NCBI GenBank assembly: GCA_051000755.1
Contig: JBPCNZ010000026.1
Coordinates: 1 to 34,369 of the forward strand
DNA length: 34,369 nt
Direction: 5' to 3'
Source of the DNA: JALZAH01 sp051000755
GTDB taxonomy: Bacteria; Actinomycetota; Acidimicrobiia; Acidimicrobiales; Palsa-688
A program made the translations under genes and the position numbers. This document shows, piece by piece, positions 24,725 through 32,573 of this stretch (position 1 is the first letter of the stretch; the number at the start of each line of letters is the position of its first letter). The notes under the pieces are model-generated. The model worked only from the letters and a program-made list of their open reading frames with translations. It was not told the origin of the DNA and searched no databases.

Positions 24725-25446
24725 ATGCCCGCTACGGCCGTCTGGGACGCGCACCGCCACCTCGGAGCCCTTCCCAGCCACCGCTTCTACGGTGGGCCGC
24801 CGGTCGTGGCCTCCTCCGCCCAACTGGCCAGCGTCGCCGAGCTCATCGCCGCCCTCGACGCCGACGGTACGGAGCGGGCCGTGGTGTTGCCCAACTACGG
24901 GGTTCCCGACCCCGACGTGGCCTTCGGATTCAACGAGCTGTGCCTGGAGGCGGCGGCCAACGACGACCGCATCCGGGCCGCCCTGTGGACCTCGGCCCGG
25001 CCCGATGACGCCGAGCGGACCGAGGCCGCCCTCGCCCTCGCCGCCGAGTCGGGGGTGGTGGCACTCAAGCTGAGCTTCCTGCTCGGGGGGTCGCCCACGG
25101 ACCCGGCGTGTCGGCCCCAACTGGATCGGATCTTTGCCACGGCGTTGGAGAATGACCTCGTCGTGCACGTCCACACGTCACCGGGGGGGCCTCGGACATC
25201 GACCAGGTCGGGCACCTGGTCGACTGGTACGGCGACACCACGGCCATCCACCTGGTGCACCTGGGCGGGGGCATGAGCGGCCACATCAAGCTGATCGGCG
25301 GTCGCTTCTTCGACTGGGTGGCGGCCGGCAAGCGGGTCTACACCGACGCCTCGTGGGCCATCGGCTTCGGCCCCCCGGTGGCTGTTCTCCGAGATCGAGG
25401 CGCGCCGCGTGGGCGCCGACCGGCCGCTGGGACTGCCTCGGGGTAG
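24725..25446 (+). pseudogene. amidohydrolase (TIM-barrel, Amidohydro_2-like), multiply frameshifted and C-terminally damaged
   Basis: The N-terminal part reads well from ATG 24725 (AAAGGGGG upstream): VWDAHRHLGALPSHRFYGG, LIAALDADGTERAVVLPNYG, GVVALKLSFLLGG and LENDLVVHVHTSPGG. WDAHRH and VHVHTSPGG fit the metal-binding strands of the amidohydrolase superfamily. At the G7 run 25183-25189 one G appears lost; the next frame gives SDIDQVGHLVDWYGDTTAIHLVHLGGG and YTDASWAIGFGP. At the C6 run near 25371 one C appears gained, restoring the first frame with RWLFSEIEARRVGADR. After that the expected C-terminal third is not recognisable. It has no evident partner; it lies behind the TetR gene and converges with the glycosidase gene. 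Confidence 0.75.
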
Positions 25447-25470
25447 CGGCGGCGGTGCTTCGGCGGCTTG

Positions 25471-26715
25471 TCATGGACCGGCGACGGTGAAGAACTCTCG
25501 GGATTCTTGGCCCGGACCGAGATAGCGGGTGGCGGGGCGTTGCATCCGGGGGTAGAGCTCGGCGGCGGTGATCTGGGCTGAGTCGGCGCTGTTGGGGTGG
25601 TTGTAGAAGTTGAACGTGACCCATTCGGGGTTGATGTCGAGGGTCATGGCCCGAGTCGCCCCGGCACGCTGGAGGGACTCGGCGAGCGTGCGGGCGGACA
25701 GGGCTGGTCCGGCCACGTAGACGAGTGCACCGTTGGCGGTCACGCCTATCCCGGAGCGGGCGACGATGGTGGCCGCTCCGAGGGTCGATCCCCACACCCG
25801 GGAGTCGTTGGTGGTGGCGGACGGGGACAGTTGTCCGTTGTCGACCATGGGAACCAGGTTCTGCACCACGGCAACCACGTTGGGCGCCATGGTGACCTCT
25901 CTGTCCCAGGTGCCGATGTTGACGTGTCCGTCTTGGTAGAGGACGAACGAGGCCGCGCCGTTACGCAGGGGGACGGCGGTGCGCCCGTCGAGGTAGAAGC
26001 CGCCGCGGGCGTCTTGGGGCCGGAAGCCGGCGTTGAACGCGGCGGCGATGGTGTGCCGCTCGGGGGTCGTGATGTCGGGCGGGTGGGTCCAGGTCCCTCC
26101 CGGTTCGCTCGCTCCGGGGACTACTCCGATCTTCAGGAGACGCGGGTCGATCCATACGGCGCTGGTGATCTGGGAGGTGTAGATGTTGTCGGCTCGGAAT
26201 TGGGCTTCGTACATGCCTGGGGCGCCCCCGACTGACGGCCCGACGGCTTGCCAGGTTCCTTCGCCGGGCAGGGTGGGGGTGACCACCGGGGCGATGGGGG
26301 CAGGTGGCGGTAGAGGAGAGGGACCGTGGGGCGAGGATGGGCTGGTCGTGTGGCTTGCTCCGGGGAGAGCGTTGAGACCGCCGGGACGGCCGCCCTTGGC
26401 GGGGGCGTTGTGGCTGTAGTACAGGGCTTCGATGTGGTTGATGGCGAACCCGGCATGATGGGCGCGGAGCCAGTCGGCCCATTTGGCAGAGAAGCTCTGA
26501 TTCCCAGGAGTGGTCAGGGCCCCTCCGAGGGACCAGACGAAGACGATCACGATCAGGCCGGCCACGGCTGCGGTGAGGCGCCGCCGGCGGAACCGGCTGC
26601 GGGCCCGCTCGGGAACGCTGAGGTGACGCAGACCGTCGAAGAGATCACCGTCAGTTGTTAGCGGTTCGAGCTGGTGGTACCGGGCGGGTAAGGGCGAGTC
26701 ACGTCGAGACGTCAT
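25471..26715 (-). CDS. membrane-anchored phosphodiester glycosidase (NAGPA/DUF2233-type)
   Basis: A 414-residue protein. Residues ~1-48 are cytoplasmic and arginine-rich, one membrane helix follows (LTAAVAGLIVIVFVWSLGGAL), then a Pro/Ser-rich linker and an outer domain. The outer domain carries HTIAAAFNAGFRPQDARGGFYLDG, VVAVVQNLVPMVDNGQLSP, WGSTLGAATIVARSGIGVT and RAMTLDINPEWVTFNFY. These fit the NAGPA (phosphodiester glycosidase) fold, which removes a sugar from a phosphate diester. ATG 26715 is the first good start. It is the last gene of the long minus-strand run and is a paralogue of the protein at 31521-32573, sharing the LDINPEWV region and FFTV end. Substrate is unknown. Confidence 0.75.
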   Translation of the reverse strand: MTSRRDSPLPARYHQLEPLTTDGDLFDGLRHLSVPERARSRFRRRRLTAAVAGLIVIVFVWSLGGALTTPGNQSFSAKWADWLRAHHAGFAINHIEALYYSHNAPAKGGRPGGLNALPGASHTTSPSSPHGPSPLPPPAPIAPVVTPTLPGEGTWQAVGPSVGGAPGMYEAQFRADNIYTSQITSAVWIDPRLLKIGVVPGASEPGGTWTHPPDITTPERHTIAAAFNAGFRPQDARGGFYLDGRTAVPLRNGAASFVLYQDGHVNIGTWDREVTMAPNVVAVVQNLVPMVDNGQLSPSATTNDSRVWGSTLGAATIVARSGIGVTANGALVYVAGPALSARTLAESLQRAGATRAMTLDINPEWVTFNFYNHPNSADSAQITAAELYPRMQRPATRYLGPGQESREFFTVAGP

Positions 26716-26764
26716 CGGCCGGCAAGGCTTCGATAGATGCTCGACCGTCTCGGGTAGTGCATGG

Positions 26765-27433
26765 TCACCGGAACCGGGCACCTCGGAGGTAGTGGCTGAT
26801 CTGGCCGATCGTCGCCGCTCCGGCCACGATGCCGACGATGAGGCTGGCCACCAGGGCCGTTTGGCGGGTCGTGCCGCCTCGGACGCCGTTCCGGCTTCGA
26901 CGGACCCAGTCGAGGGGAGCGAGGCGTACGGTTTCGCGGGCGTGGCCGAGGACATGGACGGTCATGGCCACGAGCCAGGCAACGAAGCTGGCCTGGTGGA
27001 CGAAGAGGAGCTGGCTGTGCCAGTTGGCGGGACCGAGGAGCAGAACGATTCCCGAGGCGAACATCACCACCGTGGTGGCGACGACGAAGGGGCCGAGAAG
27101 GCGCAGGACGGCCGGTGGCGGCCCTTTTCGGCGGTAGGCGGGGTTGCCGCGGTAGTAGCGGGCGAACCGCCAGGTGGTCGAGCCGATCTTGACCACCAGC
27201 GGCGGTACCAGCAGCATGCCGACGAAGACGTGCGGGGTGAGCAGGGCGTGGATCCGCAGGACGGTGACACCTTCGACCGCGAGCAGAACCACGAGGACCA
27301 CCGCCGTCGATGCCGTGAGACGGGCATTCGATTCCACGCCCGCGTCACCCCGGCGGGCTGTTCTCACCGATTCGCTCTCGTGAACCCGTCCGGGGTCGCT
27401 CCGGTAGAGATGGGGGCGGCGGGGCAGGGCCAT
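26765..27433 (-). CDS. multi-pass membrane protein, b-type cytochrome-like
   Basis: A 222-residue protein with about five membrane helices: TAVVLVVLLAVEGVTVL, TPHVFVGMLLVPPLVVKIG, LLGPFVVATTVVMFASGIVLLLG, LFVHQASFVAWLVAMTVHVLGH, and TALVASLIVGIVAGAATIG. Histidines on helix 2 (HALLTPH) and helix 4 (FVHQ and VHVLGH) are placed like haem-b ligands of cytochrome b561/DUF4405-like proteins. ATG 27433 is preferred; GTG 27457 gives eight extra residues. It follows the ferredoxin gene in the redox operon, so it probably accepts or donates electrons in the membrane. The haem assignment is inferred. Confidence 0.7.
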   Translation of the reverse strand: MALPRRPHLYRSDPGRVHESESVRTARRGDAGVESNARLTASTAVVLVVLLAVEGVTVLRIHALLTPHVFVGMLLVPPLVVKIGSTTWRFARYYRGNPAYRRKGPPPAVLRLLGPFVVATTVVMFASGIVLLLGPANWHSQLLFVHQASFVAWLVAMTVHVLGHARETVRLAPLDWVRRSRNGVRGGTTRQTALVASLIVGIVAGAATIGQISHYLRGARFR

Positions 27434-27512
27434 CAGTGCCTGACCGTAGGAGTGCACCGTCGGCCGGAAAGGACTTCTGGTGCAACCTTTACCATCATTT
27501 GGTCTGCGGAGC

Positions 27513-27740
27513 TCATCGGCGGGTCGGATCCCGTGGCAGCTTCAGCGGGTCATGTAAGGCCAGGGCAAGGGTGGGGCAGGTCGAGACGGCCCGACGGGCG
27601 TGGCCTTCGAGATGGGCAGGGATCCGCTCGGGATTGATGATCGGGTATCCCCAGTCGTCAAGGGAGATCCACTCGGGGAACAGGTCGGCGCACAGCCCTT
27701 GGCCTGTGCAGGCGATCGGGTCGACGACCAGCCGTTTCAT
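27513..27740 (-). CDS. small ferredoxin, probable [3Fe-4S] type
   Basis: A 75-residue soluble ferredoxin. ACTGQGLCADLFPEW gives CX5C and STCPTLAL the third Cys before Pro, the pattern of single-cluster [3Fe-4S] ferredoxins of actinobacteria; a fourth cysteine is missing. The middle, WGYPIINPERIPAHLEGHARRAV, is normal for the family. ATG 27740 overlaps the stop of the NuoF-like gene as ATGA. Coupled expression suggests it takes electrons from the NuoF-like flavoprotein or hands them to it. Confidence 0.88.
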   Translation of the reverse strand: MKRLVVDPIACTGQGLCADLFPEWISLDDWGYPIINPERIPAHLEGHARRAVSTCPTLALALHDPLKLPRDPTRR

Positions 27741-29032
27741 CGCCAACCCCCCGACCGGGGGATGGGAAGCACCGGCGGCCGGCTGCTTCTGGCGCACGGT
27801 CCTCGCCGACGGTGGTCTGCGATCTCGTCGGCGAAGACCGACAGGGCGCTTCGGACGAGGCGGGCCGTGCCGTCGGGATGACGGCAGGCACCGCGACCTT
27901 CGACCATCGCCAACCACCGTCGAAGCTGTTTCTCTGCCCGTCCGCTCTGGTCGCCGGCAACAAGGGTTTCGACGGCCTGGGCGATGGCGGGCAGGCCGTT
28001 GAAGCAAGGGCCGCACTGGTGGGCGGATTGGTTGGCCATCCAACGGGTGACCCTGGCGGTCTCCGCCAGCCCGCACGCGTGCGTCGGGAGGACGACGACA
28101 ACCCCGGTCCCTATGCTGGTCCCTATCCCCCGGAGGTGCTCGACGCCGAGATACGCTCCGACCGCCTGGGTGGCGGGAACCCACGTCCCGAAATAGCCGC
28201 CGAAGAGGACGGCTTCGCTTTGGTCGAGGGATCCGCCGGCGTGGGTGATGATGTCTCGCAGAGCGGCGCCGAGAGGGACTTCGATGACGCCGGGGTGTGC
28301 CACCCCGCCGCTGACGGTGAGCAACGTGGTGCCGGGGTCGGCGCTGGTGCCGAGCCCACGAAACCATCCCGCACCGTGACGGGCGATCAGGGCGACATGG
28401 GCGAGCGTCTCAACATTGTTGATCAGGGTGGGCTGACCCTCGTAGCCTTTCTCGAACGGTCGAGGGGGGGTGACGGTCGGCTTGGCTTCCCCGCCGGACA
28501 GCCAACGGACGAGGGCAGACTCTTCCCCGCTGAGGTAACGGTTCGGCGCCTCGGCCACCTGGATCGTCACCCGGTCGGTGCTCGCTCGGCGTCGTTCGAC
28601 TACGGCTGCGGTGATCGATCGGGAAACGGTCTTGGCGGTGCGGTCAACGCACACGAACACCTCGTCGGCTCCTACAGCCTCAGCGGCGATGGTCGCCCCG
28701 TCGAGGACCAGATGGGGAGCGACGGTGAGCAGCACCTTGTCTTTTTCACTGGCCGGCTCTCCTTCGGTCCCGTTGGCCACAACGACCTTCCGGCCCCGCC
28801 GGGAGGCCACCGCGGCCAGTTTCTGACCGGCCGGGAAACCCGCTCCGCCGTGACCTCGTAGCCCCGCCTGGTCGACCTCGTCGATCAGTTGTCGTGGCGA
28901 GCAGAGCATCGGACCCCAATGCTGCAGGTGCTCATCGAGGTTCGGGCCGGGCTGGGTGGCCAACAGCCGAGGCAAGGTGTGAGCGGGCGGAGCCGGCGCG
29001 GCCCGCACGTTGGTCAACGGGGGGCGAGTCAT
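27737..29032 (-). CDS. NuoF-like NADH:acceptor flavoprotein (complex I 51-kDa-type)
   Basis: A 431-residue cytoplasmic flavoprotein. Residues ~58-75 (LRGHGGAGFPAGQKLAAV) bind FMN, NGTEGEPASEKDK (87-99) and YLSGEESALVRWLSGG contact NADH/FMN, and FEKGYEGQPTLINNVETLAHV is highly typical. The soluble ligand-binding beta-grasp domain follows (TLLTVSGGV). The C-terminal cluster site is atypical: SAHQCGPCFNG and later GACRHPDG show only three cysteines, the first Cys of the usual CxxCxxC being Ala. Homologues outside complex I seem to share this. It is not beside other nuo genes but beside a ferredoxin and a haem membrane protein, suggesting a dedicated NAD(P)H-to-ferredoxin or NAD(P)H-to-membrane electron route. 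Confidence 0.88.
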   Translation of the reverse strand: MTRPPLTNVRAAPAPPAHTLPRLLATQPGPNLDEHLQHWGPMLCSPRQLIDEVDQAGLRGHGGAGFPAGQKLAAVASRRGRKVVVANGTEGEPASEKDKVLLTVAPHLVLDGATIAAEAVGADEVFVCVDRTAKTVSRSITAAVVERRRASTDRVTIQVAEAPNRYLSGEESALVRWLSGGEAKPTVTPPRPFEKGYEGQPTLINNVETLAHVALIARHGAGWFRGLGTSADPGTTLLTVSGGVAHPGVIEVPLGAALRDIITHAGGSLDQSEAVLFGGYFGTWVPATQAVGAYLGVEHLRGIGTSIGTGVVVVLPTHACGLAETARVTRWMANQSAHQCGPCFNGLPAIAQAVETLVAGDQSGRAEKQLRRWLAMVEGRGACRHPDGTARLVRSALSVFADEIADHRRRGPCARSSRPPVLPIPRSGGWR

Positions 29033-29054
29033 GCCAGGCCTTGGATCAGATACG

Positions 29055-30188
29055 TCATACGGTCCCCTGGACGGTTCCGGTCACGGTGGTCGTTTGTCCC
29101 GAAAGGTTGAGGTTGATGCTGAGGGACATCTGGTGGCCGTTGGTGTCGGAGACCCGAGCCAGGATCTGCTGTCCGGAGAGCTGGGCGACCGAACCTTGGT
29201 ACTGGCGGGGTTGGCTGTTCGGTCCAACCGACACGCTTCCCCGGCGCAGAGCTATCCCGCCACCGCCGGCAGGAGAACCCCGAAGGATCACGACAAGTTG
29301 ACCGGCTGCGGATCCCGTCAGCGACCCGGAGATGGTCACCGAAACAGTTCCGTTGCCGTCGGGGCCCGCCTGGGTCAGCGTGCCGGTGAAGTTGTCGGTG
29401 AACGGCGCCGACAATCCGCCCGACGACGGAGGCGTTGTCGACAGCGGGGGCAAGGAGGAGGACGCAGACGCAGTCGGTTGTCCGGTCGGGATGGTTCTGC
29501 CACCACCGAGCAGCTCGATCGGGGTGCCGGCCGTCTTGGCCCAGCCCGGGCGCAGAGGTCCGGCGACGGTCCAGCCACTCACGGCGAGGATCACGGCCGC
29601 TGATACCACTCCCGCCCACACTCGCGGTTTGGTGTTCACGACGGTCCAGTCGGTCGTGAGCCGCCAGGTCAGGGCGGCCCCGACCGCGACGAGGCAGACG
29701 ATGTAGACGAAGAGAACCCAGCTGAGTTTGGTGTCGGTCCCGGTTCCCAACCCATGGGCCAAGGCGACCGGCCACGATGCGTATGCCGCCCAGTGGATGG
29801 CCTTCCACACCCGCAGCCCGATTCTCTCTCGGACAAGGCTGGTGATGATCAGGGCGATCATCAGGTCGAACGACACGGCTCCGAGTCCGAGCCACAAAGG
29901 ACGGTAGGTTCCGACGAACGGCACGACGACGTCGACGATGCGGATGGGTGCGAAGGTGTCGGCCACGGCGGTCACGATGTGGACGCCTAGGAACACGACG
30001 GCCACGAGCGAGGCGTTCTTGTGCAGACCTGCGATCACGAAGCGGGCCAGACCGGGGCGGGCGTAGCGGACCACCTGGGTTATCCCAAGGACCATGGTCA
30101 CCGTGAGCAGGACCAGGGCCACCAGACCGGTCCCTCGGGTCAGGTACCACAGGGCCCGGGAGTTGACGCCAATCGCGGCCACGACCAT
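29055..30188 (-). CDS. ferric reductase-like transmembrane protein with C-terminal extracytoplasmic domain
   Basis: A 377-residue protein. Six membrane helices (about residues 18-210) carry two histidine pairs at ferric-reductase spacing, H56/H70 and H132/H145, expected to hold two haems (MsrQ/YedZ/FRD superfamily). After the last helix comes a Ser/Thr/Pro linker (~225-260) and a beta-rich domain of ~115 residues beginning FTDNFTGTLTQ and ending VTGTVQGTV, repetitive in Thr, Ser and Gly. No FAD- or NAD-binding domain is attached, so cytoplasmic electrons must come from a partner, plausibly the NuoF-like/ferredoxin pair. ATG 30188 starts two bases after the ApbE stop. The outer domain lacks the standard ApbE target sequence, although DNFTGTLT is faintly similar. 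Confidence 0.85.
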   Translation of the reverse strand: MVVAAIGVNSRALWYLTRGTGLVALVLLTVTMVLGITQVVRYARPGLARFVIAGLHKNASLVAVVFLGVHIVTAVADTFAPIRIVDVVVPFVGTYRPLWLGLGAVSFDLMIALIITSLVRERIGLRVWKAIHWAAYASWPVALAHGLGTGTDTKLSWVLFVYIVCLVAVGAALTWRLTTDWTVVNTKPRVWAGVVSAAVILAVSGWTVAGPLRPGWAKTAGTPIELLGGGRTIPTGQPTASASSSLPPLSTTPPSSGGLSAPFTDNFTGTLTQAGPDGNGTVSVTISGSLTGSAAGQLVVILRGSPAGGGGIALRRGSVSVGPNSQPRQYQGSVAQLSGQQILARVSDTNGHQMSLSINLNLSGQTTTVTGTVQGTV

Positions 30189-30189
30189 C

Positions 30190-31125
30190 TCAGTCAGCTT
30201 CAGAGCGGGACGGCCACCCGGCCACAACCGTCACCGCTCCGGCCGCGTCGACCAGTCGGCCCGGCAGCCGGCGTTGCTCCAACCACCCGGGGGCGGCGGA
30301 GCCGAGGATGATCGACGCCGTGGAGGCGACGTTGGCGTCCACGCAGCAGCCGGCCGCCACGCTGACGGTCTGCCAGCACTCCTGGGTCGACCAACCGGTG
30401 GACGGGTCGACGAGATGGTGCACGGCTTTGCCGTCCCGTTCCCATCGGCGGACCTGGGTGCTCGACGTCGCCAGACCTCCTGCGGTGAGCGTGATGGTCT
30501 GGCCTGGCCCGTCAGGAGGGTCAGCATGGTTCTGCGTCACCCGGACGGGCCAACCCCCCGGGGGCGGCGAACCGGCGACGGCGATGTCGCCACCCAAGCT
30601 GACCAGCACACCCCCACCCACACGGGCCGCCGCTGCTCGGGCGGCCCGGTCGGCGCAGAGCGCCTTGGCGGTGGCACCGAGGTCCAACTCCACCCCGGCC
30701 GGGACCCACACGCGGCGCGTCGAACGGTCCACCCCGACCACCTGCCACGCAGGGACGGCCACGGCGGCGACCGACACGCCGGCCCCTACCGGGTCGACAG
30801 CCGCGAAGTCACGGTCATAGCCGAGTACCCTCATGGCCGAACCTACCGTCGGCGTCACTCTCCCGTCGGTCGCCCGGGCCGCCCGAAGGGCGACCTCGAC
30901 GGCTTCGAGGAACAGCGGTGAGACCGACACCGGCCGTCCGGCGGCCGAGTTGACCTCCGCCAGCTCCGAGTCCGACCGGAACCGGCTGCAGGCCAGGTCC
31001 ATGGCATCCAGCTCGGCATGCAGCACCGAGATCGCCGCGGTGAGCACGTCGGGTTCGGTCACCAGGATCGTGGCGGTCGTCCCCAGGGCCGGAAAGCTCG
31101 ACACGGTGCCCATCGCCGTGGTCAT
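30190..31125 (-). CDS. apbE: FAD:protein FMN transferase
   Basis: A 311-residue ApbE. Diagnostic segments are FPALGTTATILV, DAMDLACSRFRSDSELAEVNSAAG, VELDLGATAKALCADRA, GVLVSLGGDIAVAG, GLATSSTQVRRW and HHLVDPSTGWS followed by VSVAAGCCVDANVASTASIILG. ApbE moves FMN from FAD onto Thr/Ser of exported or membrane proteins. No Sec signal is evident. ATG 31125 overlaps the preceding stop as ATGA and has GGGAGG a few bases upstream. Its usual target, an FMN-binding-domain protein or NqrC/RnfG, is not present nearby, so the flavinylated partner must be one of the neighbours or lie elsewhere. Confidence 0.93.
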   Translation of the reverse strand: MTTAMGTVSSFPALGTTATILVTEPDVLTAAISVLHAELDAMDLACSRFRSDSELAEVNSAAGRPVSVSPLFLEAVEVALRAARATDGRVTPTVGSAMRVLGYDRDFAAVDPVGAGVSVAAVAVPAWQVVGVDRSTRRVWVPAGVELDLGATAKALCADRAARAAAARVGGGVLVSLGGDIAVAGSPPPGGWPVRVTQNHADPPDGPGQTITLTAGGLATSSTQVRRWERDGKAVHHLVDPSTGWSTQECWQTVSVAAGCCVDANVASTASIILGSAAPGWLEQRRLPGRLVDAAGAVTVVAGWPSRSEAD

Positions 31126-31442
31126 GAACCTCCCGATGACACCGCTGCCGGTGCCTGGGTCGATGCCGGCGCTTGGACAGGTGGGGCCAGGGTGGTCGAG
31201 GGGTTGTCGGCCGCCGATCCGGCGTTGTCCGACCCGGCCGCTCCGTCCGACCCTCCGGGATTGGCGGTGGTCGCCGTCGTCGGAGTTGACGCGGCCGGGC
31301 TCGTTGTCGTCGCTCGGCCCGGCACCGCCTTGGCGACAAGGGCGGTGAACAGCCCGGCGACGACCAGCCCACCCGCCGCCACCAGCCGGGTCGTACGCGA
31401 AATGCGACTGAGACCTTGGTCCCGACTCGACGGCGAGGGCAT
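31122..31442 (-). CDS. small membrane-anchored low-complexity protein ending in SSGGS
   Basis: A 106-residue protein. A basic N terminus (SRISRTTR) precedes one hydrophobic helix, LVAAGGLVVAGLFTALVA. The rest (about 65 residues) is Thr/Ala/Pro/Ser/Gly-rich and unfolded, finishing AVSSGGS at the very C terminus. This topology puts the tail outside the cytoplasm. It is directly coupled to apbE (ATGA overlap). From memory, short proteins next to ApbE and ferric-reductase-like genes in other actinobacteria also end in S-G-G-S; the tail could be a flavinylation target or a redox-protein tether, which is a hypothesis. No known domain is present. ATG 31442 is preferred over an upstream start because the helix sits near it. 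Confidence 0.72.
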   Translation of the reverse strand: MPSPSSRDQGLSRISRTTRLVAAGGLVVAGLFTALVAKAVPGRATTTSPAASTPTTATTANPGGSDGAAGSDNAGSAADNPSTTLAPPVQAPASTQAPAAVSSGGS

Positions 31443-31520
31443 GGGACAAGCGTGCCCGAGATTGCTAAGACCGGCATGAGTTGCAGGCAAAGGTTCCGTA
31501 AAAGCTCACGACCAGCCGGT

Positions 31521-32573
31521 TCATGGTCGGGCGACGACGGTGAAGAAATCTCTGGTCCATCCCGAAAGATACTGATTGGCTGGGCGTGACTGGCCCGGCA
31601 CGGCCGCCGCCAAGGGCCCTCCCGGTGTTGCAGTCAAGTCGAGTTGAACCCATTCCGGGTTGATGTCGAGCTCCATCGCCGTCGTGGCGCCCACCGCGAC
31701 CAAAGCGTCAGCGAGGTCGACCGGAAGCGCCGAGCTGCTCCCTGCGTACAGCAGGTCCCCGGTGTTGTCCTCGCCCAGGGCGCTGCGAGCCACCTGGGCG
31801 CGACCGCCGATCGTCGCCCCCCACGACGACACCGCGTGGATCGAAGGGCTCGTCGCTCCGCCCGTCACGAGGGGGGGAAGGTTCTGTCGGACGTCCACCA
31901 CGCTCGAGCCGGCCGTCGGTACGCCCTGGCCCCACACACCGACCGTCGGTGTCCCGTTGGCGTCGGTGGCCACGCTGGCCAAGCCCGCCGTCAACGGTCG
32001 CAGCACCTGGCCGGCGACCTCGAAACCACCCGTCGCCGTGGAGGTCCGAAACCCGCCATTGAAGGCGCCCAGCAACCCCGGGCGCTCGGTGGCGGACACG
32101 ACGTCTCCGTTGTCTGCCGGGATCGTTGCGTGCCCCGTGGGTGGATCGCCGCTGCCGACGTGCAGACCGAGACGAAACTTGCCCGCATGGAACCGGGCGA
32201 TCGTCACGGTGGCCCCGTCGGTTGCGGTCACGATGCGCTCGTCGGTGATGATCGCCGTAGGCGTCTCACTTACCACCTTCCACCCCGCCTGGTCGGGGGG
32301 TGGGCCGAGCGGGGCTGTGGTGGGCGGTGCCGAGCTTGGGGTGGGAGTGGGCGCGGTGGTCGGCTCCGACACCATCGACGGCGGAGGCCGCGTCAGGGAC
32401 GGCAGCGGTCCGGGTGGGGCGACCGAGGAGGATCTGGTGATCGACGAACACCCGGTCACAACGCCCCCGCACACGCTGAGGGCGATTCCGACCGCCATCA
32501 AGCGCCGGTTCGATCTCGTTCTCCTCAAAGGGGTTCGGGTCAGCGTCCGGAACCTTTGGATGCCCGGCGTCAT
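31521..32573 (-). CDS. lipoprotein with phosphodiester glycosidase (NAGPA/DUF2233) domain
   Basis: A 350-residue exported protein. After a basic N terminus comes a signal helix ending VVTGC, a plausible lipobox, then a Pro/Ser/Thr linker. The folded part includes LLGAFNGGFRTSTATGGFEVAGQVLRPLTAG, SVVDVRQNLPPLVTGG, SSWGATIGGRAQVARSALG and TAMELDINPEWVQLDL, ending FFTVVARP. It is a paralogue of the protein at 25471-26715, sharing the GAFN/FRT region, LDINPEWV and the FFTV tail. ATG 32573 overlaps the histidine kinase stop (TGATG), so the two are coupled. Its position between sensor kinase and redox genes suggests envelope glycan or lipid-linked sugar turnover tied to this system; substrate unknown. 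Confidence 0.75.
   Translation of the reverse strand: MTPGIQRFRTLTRTPLRRTRSNRRLMAVGIALSVCGGVVTGCSSITRSSSVAPPGPLPSLTRPPPSMVSEPTTAPTPTPSSAPPTTAPLGPPPDQAGWKVVSETPTAIITDERIVTATDGATVTIARFHAGKFRLGLHVGSGDPPTGHATIPADNGDVVSATERPGLLGAFNGGFRTSTATGGFEVAGQVLRPLTAGLASVATDANGTPTVGVWGQGVPTAGSSVVDVRQNLPPLVTGGATSPSIHAVSSWGATIGGRAQVARSALGEDNTGDLLYAGSSSALPVDLADALVAVGATTAMELDINPEWVQLDLTATPGGPLAAAVPGQSRPANQYLSGWTRDFFTVVARP

Noticed and set aside
29370..29400. ApbE flavinylation motif in the outer domain of the ferric-reductase-like protein (DNFTGTLT)
   Set aside because: It lacks the A-T/S following the S/T-G of the usual site, so I did not annotate it as a modification site, only mentioned the resemblance.
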